Assembly (NCBI RefSeq): GCF_902459465.1 | Contig: NC_047070.1 | Span: 12,940,001-13,004,000 of the forward strand | From: Asterias rubens | Taxonomy: Eukaryota > Echinodermata > Asteroidea > Forcipulatida > Asteriidae | Direction of reading: 5' to 3' | Length of the DNA stretch: 64,000 nucleotides | Shown here: piece by piece, positions 33,701 through 42,700 of the stretch | Layout of the letters: the number at the start of each line of letters is the position of its first letter | Numbering within the stretch: position 1 is the stretch's first letter | Made by a program: the position numbers and the translations under genes | Notes under the pieces: generated by a model | What the model was told of the DNA's origin: nothing | Seen by the model: the letters and a program-made list of their open reading frames with translations, nothing else | Databases searched by the model: none

Positions 33701-36700
33701 TTTTGCAAAGTCAATAATGCTGTGATGAAGACGCATTGATTTTGATCACATGCCGAGGGAAGTTGCATCTTAAACAGCCAATAGGTTAGGGCAGCAGCAG
33801 CGGTTTCTTTTGAGGTTTTACCGTGTGCTCGCCGCGGGGTCGTGAACTTCTGCGGCGGGCCGGCGGCTGATGGCGAAAACACAAAGAACATGCAGACATA
33901 CTTGGTTGTAAAACGTATTTTATTTAATAGGGCAACTCAAAATGATGAAACTACATAACGACGACGGCTTTTCTAATACTCAAACACAGATTTCTTTTAA
34001 ATAATCGGACACTCTTTTGGTATTTTCGATATCATTTAGGAACATCGAAATTTTCAAAACATCGAAATTTTCGATATATATCGAAAATCCGATATTAAGA
34101 TATGATTATAAAAGTGACATCGGCGATTTCGATGTCAAAAAAATATCGAGTTTTTGAGTATTTTCGATATATCGACGGACGTTATACCATGGACACGTAT
34201 GTCGATAATATGTGAAAAGACCCTTAAAAAGGCATTTTTCACGTTTTTTGGAAAAAAGTCTAGTTTTTGAGGCAGTACTGTCACAACAGGATACAATTGC
34301 CCAAGTTTTTGACACCAGATATGGAAAGACCAATGTTGGCCCTAATCACAGCCGAAAGGAAAATTTTCTGAGACCCCTGGCAAGTTGACATTTTGGGGTC
34401 CAAAAATAGGGTAAAAATGTCGATTTTGCAAGTTCAAAAAACATACTGTAATGCATGATGCAAAAATAGCACAAGGGTGATATTTAAAGCAATAATTTTT
34501 TTTCTCAAGGAAGTCCAAGGATGATACTTTGTAGTGATATAAAAGGTTTTTTGAAATAATTTTGCATTTTGGTGGGGTGGAGTTGTAAATATGAGCTAAA
34601 ACCAGTTTTTCAGACCCCAAAATCGGCCTAAAATGGCCAAAAAACAAAATGAGCCGTAACCATGGCAACGGGCTATATATAGAATTGAAAATGCAATTTT
34701 GTTTACTTGCACCCCAAGGCCCTTCCACCCACAAAGTATAAAAAAAATTCATTTTTTGACCGTGAGCAACTATGTCAATTATTTACCTGAACTGACTCTT
34801 AAGACATTTGAGGAATGTTTTTATTGCGAGGTATCGCTAATCTAAAAATTTGTTAGCCAAGACATGTATCTCACTAAAAACAATTATTATAAAATTTGAA
34901 CCAAAAAGGTCCAAGAGGTCAAGGAACTTCTTGGTTGATTTGACCCATGTATTCAAACTTTTCCGAAAAGCTGCCAAATGATTAGTTTGACAGTGCAATC
35001 AAACGAAAACCAGGTGTTGTCAAAGTTATGTGTTTAGTACTGCATGATAGTTTATGGATGGAGGAATTCCTCCATGGTTTATGTGATGATGTATCATACA
35101 ATGCAACACATTATCATTTCCATAATGAAAATCATTAAAGTATTGAAAATTATTCATCTTCATCACACATTCACTTTCTGACAATAAACAAAAAGTCAAA
35201 ATTTAAAAAGGGTCATGAAGGCCACAGAGGTAAAAAAAGAAATAAAAAAATACTACCCTGGAAATATCATATAACTATTCACTTTTTCAGTACAAAAACA
35301 AAATATTGAAAAAAAATTGTTATATGAAGACAGGTCAACTGGAAAGCCACAGAGGTAACAAAAACAACCAACAAAAATATAGCTGGTGTAGCCGCCAGAA
35401 TATTCTTTTTGTTTACCTTTTTTTTGTGCAGCGCCTCGCCTTTTTTCAAAAGTCAATAGAGGGCGCGATTTTTCATCACATTTATTTTTGTCGTACAATT
35501 GACATCAGCAAATTGCCAAGATATAGGGCAAGACCCATTATTTTTTGAGACATCTGTTGCCACAAAACCTAGGCAGCTCAGCAAAGTGAGTGTTCTCATT
35601 TTATTTTAGCATTGTTATTGAGTATATTGAGTAATTTGGAAGTATTTTGTTATGCAAAACTAAGGTTTTTTGTCAAGTGGAAATTACACTCGTGTACAAG
35701 TTTGTACATGACATGTACGTAGGCACGTTGCTCTGTATTATACGTTCATGTATGCGTTATTGATGCCATTGATTATAGTCCTAATTGATTATATAGATTA
35801 AGTCAAAGTATGGCCTTGGTTCATGTATTTATTGCAATTTGTTATTTTCTCTTTATATATTTTAGTTGAACCACCACCAATCCACCAAATCACCAATCAC
35901 TAGACTACAGTACCAACCACCAACTACCGCCATCTAATCAAAGTAATTATCGTCAACCTACCAGTATAATACTACCGCCATCCAGTAAGTTAATTGCCAC
36001 CTCTATTTCGCCAGTCAACCGTCAACACTAATTAGTAATCTTGTATACAATCAGAACTCAATCGTCAAATCAAAGTTTATTCGTCACAGTAATTATAAAG
36101 TAATTCTACCAGCGGATCAAGAACAATAAAGAAAGTTTTACAATTAATTTGGTGCGTCTCATTGCTGAGTAAAATATTCCTGAACTTAAGTAAAACGACG
36201 ATCTGTAGCATCACAGGCTACAGCTGGAAATACACACCTTGTTGAATCAAACGACATGTCAAGTTATTGTAATAAGTTTGGGGTAATTTTTAAGAAATTG
36301 TTCTGAAAAAGTAATCACATGTTAAATTGTGGGCCTTTTTTATGTACAGAGAGCTTGCTGTGTGGTGTCTGAATTTTGGGGACTTGGGACTTAACTATGT
36401 TGCTTACAGCCAAAGCATACATTTCATTGAAATTAAGGAGTGCACCTCGCACAAATTGCAACAAAAAATCTAAAACACCACTTACAAAATTCTCCTTGAA
36501 AACATTTAAATGTGCTTCAAGACATATGCATGAGAATAGCACCCAATAGTGATTTTGTCCATGGCAATTGAATATGTTATAGTACATGTACATCCTTGTA
36601 CTGGTAGAGAATTGAAGGCACGTATGAACTCTCTATAACCCTCATTTTAGAATAGTCCTTTGTGTTCACAACTTAAAGGGTCTGGGTACTTTTTTGTAGG

Positions 36701-39700
36701 AATAACAAAACACAACGTCCACTGTTTGAAGATAATGGTGGTAGAAGGCTTCCCTTAAAATACTACTTGCTGAGGTGCTGTAGTTTTAATGAAATGAGTA
36801 ACAAGTCACAAAAATATTTAGCTCAGAAAACAAAAATTATTTTAGCATGTAAAATGTATTTTCCTGACATTGTTTTACTCTGCATTTCTCAAAAACTACA
36901 GCACTTAAGCTAGTAGGCTAATATTTTAAGGGAAGCTTTCTACTACCATTATCTTCAGACTGAATTATAATTTTAATGTAAGTCTGTGGACATAATGTTA
37001 ATTTCTGTTGATCTTTGATAAGTTGTAAAGGATATGATGCTAGATTGAGAGTTTCTGTTGCAGTTTGTGGAAGTTCTATACTAAGGTATGCCTTTCAAGA
37101 CTAACAGGGGGTAATTTGAACAGGTTAATGGTCACAAGGGAGTTAGACTAACAGGGGGTAATTTGAACAGGTTAATGGTCACAAGGGAGTTTCAGGTCTA
37201 GTTGTTGGGGAGGGTCACAATCTATTAGAATGTTAATGCTCTGGTGGGCCAGTGGTGGCCACTGCACACAGTGTTGGGTATACTCTTGGTGCAAGGGGTT
37301 GGGCCTTAACAATTAGGTTGGGGTACAATTCAACCTTCTGTGTGTGCAAGTCAAATCAATGTACAATTCAATTGCATTCACAGAATGATTGTTATTGTCA
37401 GTGACAGACGAAATGGGTAGGGTCTGGGAAGGTTCATAAAACCACATTTTAAACTTTGTGTCACATGCATGCTGCAGTTTGTCAAAAGATACTACAAATC
37501 TAGGCAGAACAAGACTTTGTGTATTTCAGATTTCAATGGTACAGCTGAGAAACAAGAAACAAGGAAATCAGCATACAGCTCAAAAGTTGTCCAAGACTGT
37601 ACAAATGAAACATTTTAACCACTTCCTGCTGGTTAAATCAGGAACAGTTTCAGGATTGAATTTATAATTTTCTAATTAAATTTCCAATGTATTTTTATTT
37701 TATTTTAGTGAAATAAACAATGTAGTCATAGTTAAGCCATGACACAACAAATGTTCACATTTCTTTTCCTCTATTAGAGCAGTGGACACTATTGGTAATT
37801 ACTCAAAATAATTATTGGCATACAACCTTACTTTGTAACAAGTAATGGGGAGAGGTTGATGGTATAAAACATTGTGAGAAACAGCTCCCTCTGAAGTGAC
37901 CTAGTTTTTTCATCGTTTTGCTTGCAAATGATTAACAATTTTCTGTCTATAGCAAGCACGATACCAGTGAAAATAATTCCCTGGGAAATGTTTTTCATCT
38001 GGGACAAAAATACAGCTAAACGTCTGCAAAACAGTATCCGTTTTTCTACGACGTGTATGAGCTCCCGTATCAGTTGGTACGTGTATGCAAAATACGGTAG
38101 TCGCGGATACGCGTCACGTGAACACACAAAGTGTCGACGTATCGGTATCTGTATGAATGTGTATCCGTACGTTGCGAAACCTCTCTAATACCTCCCTCCA
38201 TGTACAAGAATGATGGTTCTAAATTCAACCAACAAAAGAGCATCAGAATGAATGATTCTGGATATAAAATAAATAATAGAGTTTAACTGATTTACCAACA
38301 ACTTCATCAATATCTAGGGTTGAAATTCAATCATACAAAACAAAATTGTAGTTTAATCTTACATGATCTTTTATACACATTACAGACAGACCAAAATGAC
38401 ATTACATGGATGTAGAACTGCATATCTACAGTGTACATGACACATGTAGGCAGGCTAACAACTTCCTTCAATATGACGTACTTTACATCCATTTACTAGG
38501 CCCTATTCCTGTGTGAATGTTGTCATCCTCTTTATTGCATTCCAGCATGAGGGATGCAAACCCCGGCCAAGAAACATCTTTGTGAGTGTACTCGGGCCAT
38601 TTCATTTTGCAAAGGGGATCTAGATGTCTATAGGAAAATATTTTTAAAGGGACACGTTGCCTTGGATCAGTCGAGTTGGATCGGTCGCGTTTGTAATCGC
38701 TGGTAATCAGACAGGACAAACTCAACAGCTTAAAAAGAACAAAAAAAACTATAGTACAAAACAAAAAATTGGTACATATACTAGAACTTGTACTCACCAG
38801 TTAAGTGATCCTAAAAAACAGTTTATTTCCAAAGTCTTGGTAAGCATGCTTGGCACCCGCATCCAGCAAAAGATGTTTTTTATTGTGTGATCATTGAACA
38901 TGAGCAGTGTGAGTATGTATGGAAACTATCAAAGTTCAAATGATACACGTACTAATGTTTACAATGCATACAAAGTACAAAACATCTTTTCATACGTTCC
39001 ACAATACAGATTTCATTTGGAACATTCCCAATTTCTACGTTTCTGATTATCACGTGCTTGCATGCATCCATGGTCACCGCTAGCTTTCCAGTTTCCTGTG
39101 TGATTGGGCCAGAGTGCCAATAAAGAAATTATCATAATAAGGACACGTTGCATTGGCTCACTGAACTACCAATCTCTTATACACACCGCCGCAGAGTGAC
39201 AAATGCTCGCATATTACTGGTACGTGTTGCTAAATTGTATACGTATCAATTATCCAGGGCTGAGGGAAATATAATGTGGTTTGCTAGCCTATATGGGTGG
39301 TTTATTTTCTGTTTATTTCCTTCATTAAAAAAATATACAATAATAGGCCTAAGGCATTTGATCAAACTACGTGTAATACCTGTATATTTCTTTTAAAAGA
39401 GCAGCTTCACAACGGTACTACAAAAACGGTCTGGTTATATCCAATACACCCTAAGCTATAATTAATATAATTATTTTGAGAAAAAAAAAATAGCTGATTG
39501 CAAACCGCTTACCAACCAAAAGGACCTATGGTATAAGCCAAACAACTAGATACCGGACTAATATCTCCACCCTTGAAAGTTTTTTTCAAAGGCTAAAATA
39601 ATTTTGGGAGCTGATTTAAAATTGTGTATAAATTCGATGTAACTTTTAAGGAAAGGTCATTGTGTTGTCTTCCTTTTGAATAAAATGTTAATGTGTAGTA

Positions 39701-42700
39701 AGCTTCCTGGCACATAGAAAACTTCTTCGATTTTGTATCCTCTAAAGAATTCATGAGCTTCCCATAATACAATAAAGACACAATAGGATGGGATGGGATG
39801 ACACCATGCTCAACACTAATGACTTTGTAATGACTTGGTGCACAGGTTGGCTATAGCGCGCCAATCCAGAAAGAGGAATAGCCAGGCATTTATATTTTGT
39901 CCATTGTTTTCATTAGTTGAATTTTAAACTGAAATTTGATTTTTGAAAATGAAATTTGATTTTTGGTTCAAGTTCCTGTTGACCCAGCCGCATTTTTTAT
40001 AAATCAATTTTAACAAATTGCCCCTTTTTAGAGACAGAGTTGTTAATTATTATAAGCCCAAGGTGGTGTTTTTTAATGGACTCACCATTTCTTAATTTAC
40101 ACTTTTTAGAGTCTTTTCAAGCAGCAGATTTCTTACTGTTTTGTATGTTTTACTACTGTGCAATACTGTTCACCTAAATAACTATTTGTTTTGTTTATTT
40201 GTTCAGTTTAAAATGTACTTTGTATTAGCTTTGATGCACTTTCTGTATCAATTCCTTTTGACCTTTGAATAACTGGATTTTAGCTGATTTATAAAATGAA
40301 CCAGAAATGGATATCAGTAAGGTCAGACTTGAATGGGGTAGTAAAATACATGTGGAGGACATAACTTGCATGAAATTTACACTTGCCTGAACACTGTACG
40401 CTACATGACATGTACAGCTTTTATAACACAGCTAGTTCAAAGCACATCATTTCACAAAAACCTTGGTGCGCAATGACCATAGTTGGTTCTTTTTAAAGCC
40501 ATTACACACTTTCGGTACAGAAAACAAACAAAAAAGTTCACAGATTTACAAATAACTTACAGGGTTTACAGAAGGTAATCGTAAAAGACTTCTCTTGAAA
40601 TATTATTCCATGAAATGCTTTACTTTTTTTTGAAAATTAAAACTATAAAAATCATGACACAGCGAAATGTGCAGAAACAAGGGTGGGTTTTCCCGTTATT
40701 TTCTCCCGACTCCGATGACCGATTGAGCCTAAATTTTCACAGGTTTGTTATTTATATAAGTTGTGATACACGAAGTGTGAGCCTTGGACAATACTGTTTA
40801 CCGAAAGTGTCCAATGGCTTTAAAAAGAGACACACATTGGTACCCAGACAGTTTATTGTCGATGTTTGTGTAATGTGTACAATAAAATATTGTCTGTTGG
40901 CATATTATCACCATCATCATCGACCAGACAACTACAGTATAGTACATACCTGCAACAATGAACCTAGATGCTTAACTGTGTGGTAATGTTATTGTGTACT
41001 GTGTGTGTGTGCATTGTCAAGTTCAGTCATAAAAGGCTAGGGGGTCACGTATATTGTTTACTTTACGTTCCGCATTTACAGGGGTAAGAATTAATGCTGA
41101 AAAAAGGCTCTAACTTTCACCCATGTAGAAGGAGTACCGTTTTAAACAGGGATATGAGTGGGCATTGCAAACAAACCATGCAGAAATCTTTTGGTTGTAC
41201 AATGTATGGCTTGAAAGGAGTGTGGTGCCATAACAGCATGCTATTGTATCTTGGCTGGGCCACATATTTAATCTACAGGTTTGAGGTCTAATGTCCACTC
41301 GATTATTCAACAGGACGATTTAGATTGAAACTGCAATATTTTCCACTTAAAAAACTTGTAGTTTTGTACACACGATTATTAATCTTCCATTGAACAACTC
41401 AGCTTTAGACAACACGACTGTTGAGTAACTCCATGCCATTTGCTGTACCCCCAAACTACTTTACATTTGTTACCACAGATAAGTGTAGACCAAACATGAT
41501 GTCATTCTTAAAGGCATGTCTGGTCCAAATTTATGCAGGCTCCGCATTGATCACTCAAAAGAATATTTTATGCAATGTCCACGCAATCAAGTTATGCTGA
41601 ACTGAATGTGCTGAACTGAACAGGCCCCTACTGTCATACACAAAATTCTAAATGTTTACAAACAAATCATGAACTTAGACAAATTTAATAACAAAAAAGG
41701 AAAGCTGCAGAAATGTGGAGGTCTCTTTTGCCTGATTTTAGTGATTGTCACCACAGTGCCAGGGCCAAATTTCAAAGAGCTGCTTTTTTTTATAGGAACA
41801 AAAAGTACAGAAGCACAACCATAGAGTTATTTATAAGAACTAGAGGGCGCACTGGTGAAGCTTCTTGCCCAAGAGCGACAGGATCGCAAGGAGACACACG
41901 CGCGTACATGCGTACGCGCGTTCAATATGAAGTACACGTTGGAGTTTGTGCTTATTGAACGTATGCAATGCTGTTTTGTCAACTTACAAAATGGCCGCAC
42001 AAACACACGCTGTGCGATGCCTGTTTTGTCAACTAAGAAAATGGCCGCCTACGCGCATGCCTGGTCCCATATAGGCCAGTGCGCCCTCTAGTTCTTAAGT
42101 TATATAACTCTATGAGCACACCCAATATTATGCTTTAAACTACATGTAGAATGAAAGTTTCAATTGTATAATTTTTTGTGAAAATGGTGTAATTGGAATG
42201 TGCTTATTATTACTTTGTATAGCATGCACACAATAGTATCTAGAGTTAAAACAATGCTGTATACACCATGAAACCTCAGATTGACTTTTCATAATCCAAT
42301 CCAGTGCGGTATTGTTTCATTTTAAAAGTATTTCCCTACACTTCCATTTTAACTTTTCCTGATTCACACATATTTGTAACATTTGGTCAATAATTACTTC
42401 CACACTAGCCTATTTATGTACCTATAAATGTAAGTTACCTCACTGGCCCTTCACATTACAGACAGTAGTGGTTTGACTTGCCACCAACATTCATTCGCAT
42501 TTTTGGTGAAACTGAGCAGGTGAATGCTAGGAAGGTCCAACTTTGGTGAGGTGAGTTACTTTTAGGCAATACTACCAAGAGATTAAGACGGGAATTTTGC
42601 TTAGGACAAGCCTGGCCATTTCAGTTTGGTGTGGGCCATTGCAGCCAATTCCAATTTAAAAAATAGCTAAGATTTATCTTTGAACAGTTTATCAATCTAA

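Larger units (their letters stand above)
29061..34802. mobile_element. Large foldback element (5.7 kb) in SIMC1-like intron 1
   Basis: The left arm (29061 to about 30965) and right arm (34802 back to about 31615) are inverted copies of one another. The outer ends are TTAAGAGTCAGTTCAGG and its complement, giving TTAA at 29061-29064 and 34799-34802. The arms are about 1.9 and 1.8 kb once a 1378-bp later insertion in the right arm is removed. The spacer of about 650 bp includes a family C MITE (31280-31505). Each arm contains tandem related units (29111-29650, 29655-30180, partial 30425-30640). Open frames within are short and match no family I know. Confidence 0.85.

Noticed and set aside
29111..34752. 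Several open frames of 70-136 codons on both strands (for example 34342-34752).
   Set aside because: They fall in the mirrored arms of the foldback element, repeat one another, and are rich in Phe/Tyr/Cys from AT-rich sequence; no family resemblance.
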